Shown: positions 44,919 through 56,560 of the stretch, in pieces
Numbering within the stretch: the stretch's first letter is position 1
Layout: every line of letters begins with the position of its first letter
NCBI GenBank assembly: GCA_035772785.1
Contig: JAOCPU010000018.1
Location: forward strand, 487,739 to 551,738
Length of the DNA stretch: 64,000 nt
Source of the DNA: Phlebiopsis flavidoalba
Taxonomy: Eukaryota > Basidiomycota > Agaricomycetes > Polyporales > Phanerochaetaceae
Direction of reading: 5' to 3'
The notes under the pieces: model-generated
The model's input: only the letters and a program-made list of their open reading frames with translations
The model's database searches: none
Told to the model about the DNA's origin: nothing
Program-made: the position numbers and the translations under genes

Positions 44919-46657
44919 ATGTTCACTCACCTGCATCACCTGCCCCGCCACGAACACTACAACTAGCAGACGTACGGGATATTTCGCCTGCGCCAAAGCA
45001 GTTCAGACGAAGAGGGCTCGCAGTACCTGCTCGTTCCGCCGGCTCATCCCGCATCGGACCTCCTCGCTGCCTCAGTCGGACGCAACGGTCCCCACCACCC
45101 TCCGTGGCGGCGCAGTACGCGTCCTCCGTGGTCGCCAAACACCGCACCGCTCGCCGTTACGCGGTGGACGATCCTCCTCGTCCCGCTTTGGGTCCTGCAT
45201 GCTCATCAACCCGCCTCGACGCGCTATCTCTCGCAACCCGGCGCTTGCTCGACATGTTCTCACGCCGACAGCACGCCCGACGCGCCGCTCTCGTGGACGC
45301 CGCAACTAAAACGGCATGCGACGAAGGCTGAGCCCCGACCGGCGCACGCGACGATGGCTCGGCGACGATCTCGTTTCCCGACGCCGACGTCCCGCCTAGA
45401 CGGGTGGGTAACGCAGTCCGCTCAGCTGCGGGCAGGGCGGCCGACAGTACTCTCGGAGCGCCAGCCAGACGGTGCCAGATGGGGACGACGCTGACCCTGC
45501 GTCCGCCGCCTGTCCTGCCGACACGCCGTTCCGCAGCCGTTCGACATGACGCTCTCGCGGAATTTCTCGACGCAGGGCTGCCTCGATTTCTTCACCAACA
45601 TGACGCAGTCGACCGCGTTCCGTTCGTGTCGGCCGTTCTCGCTGCTGTCCGTGCAGTCTACCGCGTTCTTCAAGGTTATGTCGCGGGTTTCTCTCATTTT
45701 AGCATTTATTTCATTCAAGGCAGCCGTGCGTGGACCCCCCGTCGATCGACCCGGTTGTTCCATGCACCGGGCGCTGGGCCGTGCGGGGTGGCTAAGTATG
45801 CGCAATTACCACTACCGCCACACGCGGCGAAGAGGGTGTGCTTTGGCGCTTGGGTTGTTTTGGTCCGCCCTCCACAACCGAATTTCTAAAACTGACTACT
45901 TTCGTTTCACACCTTTGTCCGTCAAATATGTGATGCGCTACCGCTACTCCATAAGCAGGCTCAGTCGAAGCGGCACGTTCCTCAACGAAGTCATATGGGG
46001 CACCCTGCAACTACTAATACCGATGATAGCCGATCAGTGCGTTTGCGAACATGGGCTGGTTCGTCGAGTCCCTCTGAGGGAAGTGTGTCGTGCATGTTGG
46101 ACCTCACAAAGGCGAAAACAACGCACTGGTTTCCAGATCAGACCCGCGAGCGGTTTGTGTACACGCCACTCTCGTGCGTACCTTCTGGTACGGCCGGGAC
46201 CCCGGTCGTTCATAAATCAAACTGCTTTTTCCCTGCTCACAGGGCCTCCTTGCGGTACTCCATCATGCGGGACGTTAGCCTGCCTACCAGATAGGGCGAC
46301 GAACGCGTTACTGTTACGTATGTTCGAGGGCGTGCGCAACAGCAGAAAACGCGGGCGACCTGTACATATACAAGCTCCCCGTGTGGGCCTCCAGCTGCCC
46401 GCGACCTCGAAGCTTAGTTGCTCGGCGTGCACCAAGAGCGTCATGAACCTGTACGCGCAGTCGAATAACACCGCGCTTGCCGGCGCGTACGACAGCGCCG
46501 GCGACGATCGCGAACGCTGCGTGTGGCTCTGGGCTTTGTGACGGTCACCTCCGGGAACCTCCCAGCGGGGGCGCGGGTGCTTTGGCTCGGCGCTGCCGTC
46601 TTTTTGTTTTCATTGCTGTTTTCATTACTGGGATTCCTTGCGATATGGAGCTGGTAG
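44919..46657 (+). CDS. DUF7729 family membrane/cell-surface protein
   Basis: ATG 44919 (MFTHLHHLPRH). After a Ser/Pro-rich N-terminus there is a hydrophobic helix, ILLVPLWVLMLI-like (about 45170-45215), followed by TRYLSHPALLDMFSRR, a cytosol-to-lumen signal anchor typical of this family. The conserved domain begins PFDMTLSRNFSTQGCLDFF (about 45540-45600) with STAFRSCRPFSLLSVQSTAF. It continues WGTCNTNTDD, ADQCVCEHG, MREVACLPD-like residues, GDLYIYKLPVGLQLPATSKL, SCSACTKSVMNLYAQSNNTA and ANAACGSGFVTVTSG. It ends with a second hydrophobic helix (GAAVFLFSLLFSLLGFLAIW) and TAG at 46655-46657. Paired cysteines suggest a secreted or lumenal fold, and the C-terminal helix may direct GPI anchoring. 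Function unknown in the family. Frame breaks near 45330, 45400, 46000-46060 and 46320. Confidence 0.75.
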
Positions 46658-47533
46658 ACGGGGTTTTTGGTTTGCTCGAGGTGTGCTTTGACCTGCTTTT
46701 TTGTTTGGACAAACGGCTGACGGACGATCACGGACGACTAGAGTTTTCTTTCCTTCACGGCCCACACAGACACGAGGATAATGTTATGTTACCTTCATGT
46801 AAAACCTACCTTATACCCGCACGGACACTCCATAATTCCCGTCTCGCGGACTCTGTTCTCTCTCTCGCGCACATCTTATCCGGGCGGGAGATTTTTACGG
46901 GCATTTTTCGGTCTTCACCTTCATCTTCATCGTAACTATTATTATCTATTCACCCCCTTTGCTATTCTCCGCCGTTCGGGCGGCTTGTTCCTTCGCACAG
47001 TATGACTAGCTAATGCGCTGCTGTAAACTGTAGAACACCACTGCTACCCCAACTACTACCCCATGTCTTCTATGCATCTATTTGCCTCCTCTTCGTCGGT
47101 TATTTTCTTTCTCTCTCCTTCCGCAGCTGTGGGCGTTTGTGATTGTGCGCCGACACCTCGATCAAGCGCATCAGCTTCCGGCGCTTGTCACAGCGCTTTG
47201 ATGCGGTGGAGTGGGGTTGTGGCGTCATTCGGGTTGCTCCAAGCCGCCCGCCACAATTTGCTCTCTGTCTGTGTGCCAGAGATACAGACGAAATCTGATC
47301 TGCTTCTCCAGCACACAGTCTGGGAGAGGCGGATGACCCACTCGCACGTGGAGGGGTGGCGGTTTCAACCTGCCTCTCACCTCTTGCCTTTTACTTCCAC
47401 CTCTTCACTACGTGCTCTGGAATTGTTGCACTCACCTTGCTCGTTCAGCGCCCCTGCCTCACAGCAACCATGATGACACCACAGAGCAGAGAAAGCAAAC
47501 GGGACCCAACAACCCCAGCCCACCTCGCAAGAA
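46658..47533. other. Intergenic
   Basis: The 3' side of the DUF7729 gene (46660-47040, T-rich) and the upstream region of the hydrolase. C/T-rich from 47060 to 47130 and 47390-47460. No gene recognised. Confidence 0.4.
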
Positions 47534-49335
47534 ATGCCCTACGCACGCGAACCCCTCAAATCACTCTACGTCGCCCAACGCCTCCTCACGACGCTCCTCC
47601 TCGTGCCTGCTTGGCGCTCTACTACACCCTCCTCCCGCGCCGCCGCCCGCGCCGCTCGTGGGTCGCTCAAGCAGCTCGTCGCGGTGCGCTTCACGCGGCG
47701 CGTATTCCGCGTCACCGAGCGCGCGGGCCGTCACCTGGTACACGCGCGACCCCGGGAAGGAGTGCGCGCAGCGCGAGCTGAAGGAGACGCGGTTTGCGTG
47801 GGCGGAGCCGCTGCCTGAAGTCTTTCGGTCAGGGATTTTGTGCGATGAGGAGGTGCCGTTTAAGCGTGTGGGGATGTTTGTCGTGAGGCGAAGAATAAGG
47901 AGCGGAAAAGGTGTGTGGCTTTCGCTCGGGAAAGCTCGTGTTGGACTTACGAAACATGTCAAAGGACGCAAGTGAAGATGAGGAGGCTTACCGCAGGCAA
48001 AACAGCCCAATTATCGGCATATTCCTGCACGGAGGAGGATACTGCCACATGTCTGCACACGAGAAATGCGCGACGACTCAAAGATACCACGAAGATTAAT
48101 GAAGGTAGGCCTTCTGCATTCGTTTTTTTTCCGGTACCTCAGTAACCTCAACCAGGTCCCAGGATAAAGCGTTTGACGAAAATCTACGGTATGTCCTAGG
48201 GTGCATATATGCGTCGAGTCTTGGTCTCATACGAATCACAAGCTGTGGAATACCGTTTGCTCCAGCATGCGCCTTTCCCCGCCGCAGTGCAAGATGCAGC
48301 TGCAGTGTACGCACACGTTCTGCAAGTGTATCAATGCTTGACCGGTACAAACACCTCGGACGATTGAGCAAACAGTCCTAGCGCCGACGAAGACGGTTTT
48401 TTGGTACGTCAATCCCAACGACATCCTACAGCGCACATAGCATCGGCTGGTAGTGGGGTAACACACCTTGCCTCAACAAACAAACAACACTGTGGCGCAT
48501 GCTGTGTATCAAGAAGCCGTGTGGCAAGATTTTTGTGTGCTCATTGGCGATAGTGCTAGGAGGTAAACTTGGTTCTGGCTCTCGCACGATGGATACGAGC
48601 GACGAGGCGTTGTTGCCGCCTCCCCCAGACGGATTTCTACTGCAACTTTCTCCATCCTGTGACCCTTGTAATTGCCCTTTGGACTCTCTTTGAGCTCATG
48701 GTGGACCGTGGTTATGCAGCCCACGCTTTCCCCGACACACCCTCATCTTATATTCCCCGGCCGCATGAGAGCTAACCGACTACCTCGTCGACACCCCCGA
48801 GCCTTCGCGCGCTCCTACAGCGGGCACCTTGCCTGGGGCACACCGACCCCCTCGACATGATGCATAGCCCGTACGTGAGCCCCGCCTCACACCGCGTTAC
48901 TCTGCGCGCATTCGTACGTGTATTTTGCGAAGTCTTCGCTGCGTCCGTCCCCCAGCGGACCCTGACGATGGCGCACCTGAACGCCGAATTCATGGGCACA
49001 CTACGCGCGCTGGCTCGGCAGACAGCAGCGCCCCGCCGACGCCCTTCACCGTAGAACTGCTGAACCCCGGGCTGCCGACGCCGTTCACACCGGGGGACGG
49101 AGCTCAGCCCGACGTCGCTCGCGCACCCCGTCATCGCGGCGGCCGACCGCGGCATGACTGGGCCTGTTCACCGAGTTCCCGCCCTCGTTTTCGTGTGTGT
49201 CGTGCTCGGCGACGCGGAGCGCCTCGAGCGCGAGGTGATGAAGCTGCATTGGCGCGATGGAGAGCGACGGAGTTGTGGGTTCGAGGTGTGGCACGATCGG
49301 GGGTGCGGGATGCGCCGCACGAATGTGCCTCATGA
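47534..49335 (+). CDS. Alpha/beta hydrolase, HSL (fold-3) type
   Basis: ATG 47534 gives MPYAREPLKSLYVAQRLLTT, a hydrophobic LLLVPAW segment, then [16 protein letters not shown]. The oxyanion-hole motif HGGGY lies at about 48028-48042 within PIIGIFLHGGGYCHMSA. AVEYRLLQHAPFPAAVQDAA (about 48248-48300) is the usual 'YRLAPxxxFPAAxxDA' block. The nucleophile elbow GDSAGGNL needs one base removed at about 48557, followed by LVLALARW and PDGFLLQLSP. Late segments include SPYVSPASHR, GDAERLEREVMKLH (acid residue region, about 49208-49250) and a final APHE-type His. This matches hormone-sensitive-lipase-like esterases. A membrane anchor at the N-terminus is likely. Substrate unknown, probably short or medium acyl esters. 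Many shifts and several introns. Confidence 0.8.
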
Positions 49336-49619
49336 TAGGGGTGGTGGGATGAGAAGGTGCTGCACACGTAGACGTGGAACAGCGTCGAAGCGGTGGGTCC
49401 GGGAACGGTCGCGGAGTCGTGACGGCCCGTTGAGTTGTCGGAACTGTGTCGAGGATTCCCTTCTGAAGTCTCGAACGACCACTGCTATGGTGGATCGTTT
49501 GTCTGGATATCTTTGAAAACTTAAATCTATGTAGTAATATCCTTATACAAGCATATCCGCTGAACGTAATTCACCTATCTTAAACTCTATGTTGTATTTT
49601 GCTGTGCGGGTCAAATCGA

Positions 49620-50620
49620 AACGTCAGTGACTCTCGTGTCCACAACACGCGGTGTCGCTTGACCAGTTCTACGATCGATTGGGCTTCCTCGATCTCCTTT
49701 GACGGATTTTTGCGCCAGGTCTAATCTGCACCCACGACTCGTGAGCACAGCGACGGATCGGGCTCGCCCTCCCCGCTCTCCTGCACCGGCGTGCTGTCTT
49801 TGGGCGATACAAAACACGACCTCGAACTTGCGTCGGTGGTGCAGCTCGTTGCCGATGACGACCTGGTGGCCGTAGCGTGCGAGCGCCTTGCGTGCCTTGG
49901 GTATGAGCAGCGACTCGTCCGTCTCGAGCATGCGATTGCTGCGGTAGAAGCAGCACCAGCGGCAGAGGGAGAAGATGAGAAGAGAAGCAGGTCAATTTAC
50001 GCGTGGTCCTGCAATGAGGTGGTAACGTTTCCCGGTGGGGACGTAACTTGAACGAGACGATGTAGCCCTCCCGCGTCCTCCCCAACTTCGCTCACGATGG
50101 GCTTCAGGATCTTGGCTGGGCACTGATCCATCTTGCCTCGATGTGCAAGCCTTCCCTTGCCCGATTGAATCTTGTGTTCAGACTGGATGCAAGAATCGGA
50201 GGAATTCAAATTCGTACATCAAAGTCGTACGAGGCAGGGCGAGGGAGCGGGATTTGGGGATCAAGGCAGGTCCGACGGAGATGGGTCAGTGGGAGTGGGC
50301 GACCAAGAAATGGTTTGGGCAGGCGCACCATCTTGTTGCTTGGGCAGGAAGATGGGGGAAGTCGTACTGTCTCGAAGAAGGGGAGAGGGAGAAGGTGTGC
50401 GAAAAGGAACAAAATACGAATAATAAGGGAAAGACAGGAGGCGTGGCCGTCCGAGTCGGGTGCGCAGGACACAGTGAAATAGCTGCACTGGCTGACGGGC
50501 GCGGTGCGCGACATGCCGATAGTGTAGATGCGTTGACCGTAAGCGAGGAAACACATACTAACGTGTCCTTGAAGTTGTGTCATGTGTGTTCCCCAAAACA
50601 GATTAAAACAGTCTGTCACA
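49620..50620 (-). CDS. CAB2: Phosphopantothenate-cysteine ligase
   Basis: Minus strand. Recognisable from about 50180: EHKIQSGKGRL (aligned with the family's EHKIQS), MDQCPKILKPIVSEW, EGYIVSFKLETDESLLIPKA, RKALARYGHQVVIGNELHHR (49931-49835) and KFEVVF. After a low-similarity stretch comes KEIEEAQSIVELVKRHR near the end (about 49690-49640). The enzyme joins cysteine to 4'-phosphopantothenate in CoA synthesis. The N-terminal third (nucleotide-binding part, expected at 50200-51000) is only weakly visible: ISMSRTAPVSQCSYFTV-like and FFIPKQ-like fragments near 50530 and 50320. The upstream boundary is therefore a guess. Shifts break all blocks. Confidence 0.75.
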
Positions 50621-52993
50621 CACGGTCTCTGAAGACTTGTGTACTCGTGTCAATTACGAAGACGCGTAATCGAATCGGCCACACTATGTCTGGTTGCGTT
50701 CTTCGAGAAAGCCATAGGTCGGGAATACGTGCGATTCTGTCGCGGGCTAGCTTTCTGAACGCGTGGCTCTAGAATCATACCTAGCTAGTAGATAGGTGCT
50801 GTATCGGTGCAAGCGGGTGCGTTGGTGAGAGTTTGTGCTAGGATACTCGAAAACTGGTTCGTAACTGATTAAGCATTCGGTCGCTGCATGACATACGCCG
50901 TGAGTTCTGTACGGGGGTTATCATCAACCGCGTTACGCCAGTTGCGAGAGAAGTATTGGTTGTGCGTGCATCGGGCAAGTATCCACTAAAAGTTCAGTGA
51001 GCCCGTCAGAATTCAGGAAGTCATTTCTGCGGTTATGTCAGCACTCACGATGTACCTTAGACTGGTTTATGGTCAATCACCCACGCATAAGATTTTAATT
51101 ACCAAACTTAGAACAACATACCAGCGCTGAAGTTGTCCAAGAATCGTACACTGCAAAACACGGTCATGAGTCAGTGTGGTACTGAGGCGATTGCCGGAGT
51201 GCTCACACGTCTGAGTCTCAAGACGGCCAACAGTTGTTCCATCCACTCTGTCTCGTGTATGAAGCACAGCATCCCGATGTCAACGAGCAGAGAGCGTACC
51301 GTACTATGCGCAACTTTCCGCCCCTCCTTCTGTGGCGCGGCTGCACGAAACATCTAGACGACACAAACCGGCCGCTGACGACCATCCTCTTCTTAAAGGA
51401 CGGGCGTGTGGTGGACTGAGTCGGCAAAGTAGCGTCTCATCGGAGAAATAAAGGCTTCGCGTCTGGACCTCTTGCGTTCGAGGCAGTCGGCGCGGTGTCT
51501 ACGGATAGTTGACTGGTGCAGGTCCATATATGTTCTGGCCAATGTTTTTATACCCGCAGCTCCCCCTGGGCGAAACACGGCAGTCAAATTCGAGGACACT
51601 TGTGTGGGGAATCATTTCGATCGTACGAGTGACCGTTCACGGCTCTCCGCGTCACGTCGTTTTCCTCGACGCCGTCTTGACTGCGCCTTGCTCCAATCCA
51701 CATGCGCCTCCTCCACTGCTCTCGTACGAGAAAATCTCGTACCACCAACTCTCGTCTGATTTTATGGTTGTTAGTTTTCACCGTATGTCTGAGTAGCTGG
51801 GATGACCTCAGTGAGTTGTATCTCTATCGCTCATTTGCGTACCACTCATTTACATGTGAACGCTGGCTGTACTACCAGTTGTAGTATAGTCAAATGTGAA
51901 CATGAACATGACGTTGTTAATTGATTTTCATTGGATCAACGGCCGTCTCCAGTCAAACTCCGAGTGCACTCAGGGTCGATGGATAGACTCGCATACTACG
52001 GGAACAGTCGCTCCTTGGTCGTCCGCGCAACGTCAAGAGAATCGCGAGAGATGAGGGCGGTATATGCGCGCAAATCATCCCGAAGCATAGACCTTGTGCA
52101 GCAGCCTACTGGCTACCAGCCACCCTACAAGATTTGTCGCGCTCGTACTTGGACAGTTCCTAGCCTTCCCGACGCACAATTTTTCGCCACTACATATTCC
52201 TTGGAGCATCCCTGACATGAACGCCACAGGTTTTCGAACGCGTCTCCGTCGAACCAGCTTATATGGTAAGTGTATCGTGTGTCCGACTTTGACGACTGTG
52301 TTGAATGTCATAGATTACTGACTCGCTATGTGCAGATATCTTCCGTCTTGACAGTGCAACAGACAGCTGCTACGCGACCGTGCCCAGATAGCGAGCATGA
52401 TTGGGTGGCGCTCTACTCACTCGGTGTCCGGCGGCGGCGTACTTTGAGCGGGCTGTCCCGTCTCGATTGGTGATTGGCTGGACCGACAAACCGTTCCGAC
52501 CTTCCACCATTGTTATCTCGGCCTGCAATAGCGAAGACACAACTTACCCATTAAAGTGGGCGCTGTTGCTGCGTTCCATGCTTGAAGCAAACGCTTCATG
52601 CACTACCTCGGATAGGTTGCTAGGCTGGGAACAGCTACTGTTTCGTACCGTCGGGTCGCTCTTCATCCACTCTCGACAAGGATGGAATGCCGCCATCGCT
52701 CTATTGTGTGGCATACACGCCTATCACATCTGTCAAAACCTGCCGACTTCCTACTCAACTTCACCTGGAGGCGCTCCAGGCGCTTCGTCTAGTAAACCTC
52801 TCCTTGTTCGAGTTTATTGTATATACGGGTTGCTGAGGGCGGGGTCCAGCTTACAACAACAGCCTCTCTCATTGTACTACTTCTTTTCAGGAGCTTCTTA
52901 AAGCCTCGAACCACTTGACTGGCTACAATCCAACCCCTCCTCTCTCAATTCTTCCCAGAGGCCGGTCCTCCCTTTCTCTCTCATCTCTCCACT
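50621..52993. other. Region without an assignable gene
   Basis: The N-terminal exons of the ligase may extend into 50.6-51.0 kb. From 51.1 to 52.9 kb plus-strand segments look partly protein-like, for example AYRTMRNFPPLLLWRGCTKH (51288-51345), HDWVALYSLGV (52398-52430) and SRLVIGWTDKPFRPSTIVI (52455-52515). A hydrophobic run follows at about 52640-52740. They suggest one or two heavily shifted genes, possibly with membrane segments, that I cannot name. Confidence 0.35.
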
Positions 52994-53636
52994 ATGTTCT
53001 CCATTTTTCTTCTTGCCTTCAAGGTCTTCGCGCTGGTCGCTTTGCTCTCCCCGGAGTGTCTGATTTTCTCATGCCATTATTACCCCGGCGTTGGGAGTTA
53101 ACGGAACGGCTAAACGAAGCGACGTGCAGAGGCCACAAGACCAAGACGCCTTGCGGAAAGTGTAAACATTGAGCAGCAAGTCCCGCTATCCACTCCAATC
53201 ACAGTATCATCAAATGGTACTTTCTCCGCTAATATTACGAATTTCAATGGGTGCCCAAGGGGTGTAGTCAATTGCCGACGTTTCATCTGCATTGGGATAT
53301 TGACTATCACGCTTCCCTAGCGGCAAAGATGGTTCTCGTCAAGTCACTGCCATTTGGATCCGACTGCTTCGGGTAGCAACTTTACTGTGAATGTCACGGG
53401 TGACACAGAATGGCGATTTGGTCAGTTACCTACACGGAGTCTCGTAACCCGAAACTGACCTTGGATCCAGGCACCGTCGAGCGTTGGCTCGCAGGAGCTC
53501 ATCTTGCAGCTCCCGCGCAGGGGCAAAACATGCGCTGGCGGACCGTCATCCAATCTGTGCCTTGTGTCGCTCAAGTCGGCTGGAGGCTTCGGCAATCTGT
53601 GTCGTGCTCTCGCTCTCCCTGGGCCCGAGAGCGCTA
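52994..53636 (+). CDS. GEgh16/Gas1-like secreted protein, copy 1
   Basis: ATG 52994 encodes a signal peptide (MFSIFLLAFKVFALVALLSP). Next come a PLLPRRWELTERLNEATCRG-type basic propeptide-like segment, the CGKxNIEQ block, PLSTPITVSSNGTFSANITN, and an intron (about 53248-53325). KDGSRQVTA, DPTASGSNFTVNVT, LQLPRRGKTCAGGPSSNLCL and VSLKSAGGFGNCV follow in corrected frame. The A-x-G-G-F-G-N-C signature and the conserved 'GSRQVTA' define the DUF3129 family (Egh16/Gas1/Cas1-like), secreted proteins first described from appressoria of pathogens but common in saprotrophs. Molecular role unsettled. A paralogue lies on the opposite strand at 59630-60447. Confidence 0.75.
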
Positions 53637-54440
53637 GCAGCTCAAAGTCTTGCGAAGTGAAAGAGAAGTCGAGTCAAATGCGGAAGATCCCCCCCCATGG
53701 GAGAGCAGGCAGTCGACCGACCCTCGTGCAGCGTAAATCTCCTTCAATTGACATATTCGGGGGGGCCCCCCGTAAACTTACCAAAATCTGGAGGGCACTC
53801 GCAGCCCGCTGCGCTCGCTCTTCCTTTATACCGAAATATGCTGAGGAGGCGATCTGTAGTCTGATGCTATAATCGTATAATGATAGATTCACACCCCAAA
53901 CTTGCCACGCACTAATCCGATAGACTCATTTGTATCATTCTATCATGTATCCAGCTAGGATCAGCCAACGAAAGCTACACTACACACAGATGGAATGCCT
54001 CGTTGATAGCACGTGGGTGGCAGGAACTGTCTTCCAAGGACATGAACCCTGGACGGTGAGGCAGAAATCCAGGTTCGTCAGCTTCCAGTCTTTGATAGGA
54101 GTAGATACGCTACTTGTCAATCGCTCCCCGATGTGAGCCAGGTTCTACTTGCTTTATTCCTGGTCTGAACTGACAAAAAAAACACCTTAATGCTTGTTAG
54201 CGTCTTCGACAGCCCGAAACATCGTAGAATTTGAGTCTCAGAATGACACATCACGCCGCATGCAAACCTTTGTCACCTCTACGTCCCACGCTACAACACT
54301 GAAGGATATCCATCACAATTTATCAGTGCATGTTCAAAACGACGCCATCCTCGAGGCCGAGTTTCTTCCATGAACAGATGACCAGCAGATCACCTACCAA
54401 ATGGCTGATTGCTTGCATGGAGTACATACGTACCGCGCGC
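53637..54440. other. Intergenic with perfect G7C6 palindrome
   Basis: No gene recognised. A GGGGGGGCCCCCC palindrome lies at about 53760-53772. The remainder is AT-richer, with short frames. Confidence 0.4.
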
Positions 54441-55605
54441 GCTGGTAAGTGAGATGTCTAATATCTTGTCTAGTGGCTCGCCGACGATTGGAAAGCATAC
54501 CTCTCATGGGCATCAGACCTTCGACACTCTCTCTCGTTCTCGACGACGCGCGCCCCCGCAAAAACTCGCAAGTGAGTTTCTCGCTGGAGTCAGACCTGAT
54601 GCGACCCCCGTGAACTATGAGAAGGGACTCGACTCCTGTCTGGGATTTCACAGACGATAGATTTACACCCCATGCTGAACTGCATACTCAAGACAATATT
54701 GACAGTGCTTTGCGCTGATTTCCTTCGTCTACCCAAACCTACGACCGATCATTGAAATTTGCCGCGGCCCTCGCGTCGCATGGCGAGAGACTGCGGAAAG
54801 AATGAGAGAAGAATGTAAACTACAAGCTCAAATACCATATGTGGTCGTTGTAAGTGGGAGCCGAACAACACATCTGCACACGGGACTGAAAAGCTGAAAA
54901 CATGCCTCAACTCGATACAGGCCGGTTTATTATTGGGTTCGACTGGAACGTTCGTCACTACCGCTCCACCTCTTTCCGAGCGGGATGAACTACACTGAGA
55001 GGGCCCCCTATCTCTGCTTATTCGTATCGTGGGGTTTGGCTGCAGGGGCACTCCTCATTGGCTCGTGTGTGACGGGGAGGAGGGGGAGGGGTTGCTATGC
55101 TGGTGTGCGCCCAAGAAAAGGATGAGAGAGAGAAAGCGAGCCATCATGGTTTTTACGGGTAGGTTGTATTTTTTGCTTAATTTGTTGGATCTAACCATAC
55201 TAATATTTCCTAGACACACCTCAACGGTCGCATGCGCACTGTAGGAACGATGTGGATCATAGGATATCCCTTCCTGGCCATGATGTCGTCGATGGGACTG
55301 GCTGGCTTGGGTAGGCCCTGCCTCTATCTCACTCGTGACCGTTTTTGAAAGATCGCTGTATAGGATTGTTAATCGCGGCCTTCAATTCACAAGACTACTA
55401 TTGTGGTCAAAAGGCGCCATATGGCTGGTTCTAATTCCTGGAAGTACCTCACCCGTTTGGCTTTACACTCAGTATCGTCCCCGAAAATCTGAGATCAGGC
55501 CTACCGAAAGTTCGCCCTCGATTTTCATGTCCCCTATGGCCACAAACACTGGGAGCCTGGCTGTTGAACCAGAGGACACTGATCGCGCTGTGGCTCCTCC
55601 GTAGG
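54441..55605 (+). CDS. Uncharacterised multi-pass membrane protein, copy A
   Basis: The start is uncertain (an ATG at about 54452 is possible). Segments in order: an AYLSWASDLRHSLSFSTTRA-type helix (about 54500-54560), DFT-D-RFTPHAELHTQDNID, DRSLKFAAALASHGERLRKE (about 54748-54810), NYKLKYHMWSL and a GT donor. After an intron comes AGLLLGSTGTFVTTAPPLSE (about 54922-54985) and a shifted PYLCLFVSWGL-like helix. An insert is followed by RTVGTMWIIGYPFLAMMSSM (about 55231-55300), GLAGL with an intron, KGAIWLVLIPGSTSPVWLYT (about 55409-55470) and a polar tail ending EDTDRAVAPP, stop at 55603-55605. At least three hydrophobic helices are visible. I do not recognise the family. Copy B repeats the same order of blocks 2 kb downstream. 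Confidence 0.5.
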
Positions 55606-56560
55606 TGCCAATTCTCTCGAGGCCGCTACAGCACGGCGTGATAACTGTTTCGACTTAATGCACAGCCTTGCTGCTGGACATTCGTCAGTGAGAATGTAAC
55701 AACTCTAGTATAGCTGTCTAGATCGCTCGTCAACAGGGCTGTCGGAGTAGATCACCTCGGGCACCGGCATATTTGAGCCCGCTCATCAAATATCACCGTA
55801 TGATTACCTACTGGCATAGAGAGCGTCGTGCATTGGTCGTGCAAACTCCAACGCGGAACCGGGATGGCATGAAATTGATTACGTAAGGGAACAGCAGTCA
55901 TCGTAAGCCCAATTTTTTTATGACTGTACCAAGACTGTACCACACCGTGACATAAGTACAGTGGCATTTCTTTCATCATCGCCGAGTATCTACAAGTCAA
56001 AGACCTCTGGATTTCCCTCAAGCAGGAGCTTACGACCGGCATCATAGTCCCGCCTTCAGCCCCGTAGATCGCGGGTGTAAAGAAACCACCCAATGATGAT
56101 AGAATCTTGTAACAAAGTCGCTGTAAACGAAGAAGACTGATACTTCTCGGGCCTGGAAGTATGTGCTTCTCCCTCCACTGCAATTTGCCAGCGGAAGAAA
56201 ACAAGGCTAAAAAGCCTGATTTGACTTGCTTACGGTGTGGTATGGTGCGTATTAACATCGCTTCAATAGGCATTTAGCCCATTACGCATTTGTCAAGATC
56301 TTATGGTGAGTCATCCTTGTTGAGCGGTTTCTTGAGCCGACAACAGAGTATTCACTGCTGTATAAGGCTGAACGAACACTGTCTTTTGTTGTCATCTTGG
56401 CGAGTGGAAGTGTGATGAGGGTCCATCTTAGAAGTAAGTTCAAATCACTGCGGTGGCCAGGTGCTGATCCATTGGACGGGAGGATATCTACGTCGTTATA
56501 AACGTACTCGATCGGGCAAATGCACCCGTAAAAACCTACCTTAGACTCTTGGATCCATCA
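55606..56560. other. Spacer between copies A and B, with a long minus-strand frame
   Basis: A 173-codon minus-strand frame at 55752-56273 (MPIEAMLIRTIPHRKQVKSG...) is unusually long for this non-GC-rich sequence. It reads HGVVQSWYSHKKIGLTMTAV and HAIPVPRWSLHDQCTTLSMP in its later part. No domain recognised; it may be a genuine small gene between the duplicates. Confidence 0.35.

Noticed and set aside
52240..52900. DUF6533-type fungal membrane protein
   Set aside because: A few hydrophobic and LRVYCIYG-like residues fit, but the conserved D-x-x-L-T and F-W blocks cannot be placed.
53757..53773. GGGGGGGCCCCCC palindrome as a terminator or protein site
   Set aside because: Short homopolymer palindrome without a U-run or known recognition site, in an assembly where homopolymer length is unreliable.
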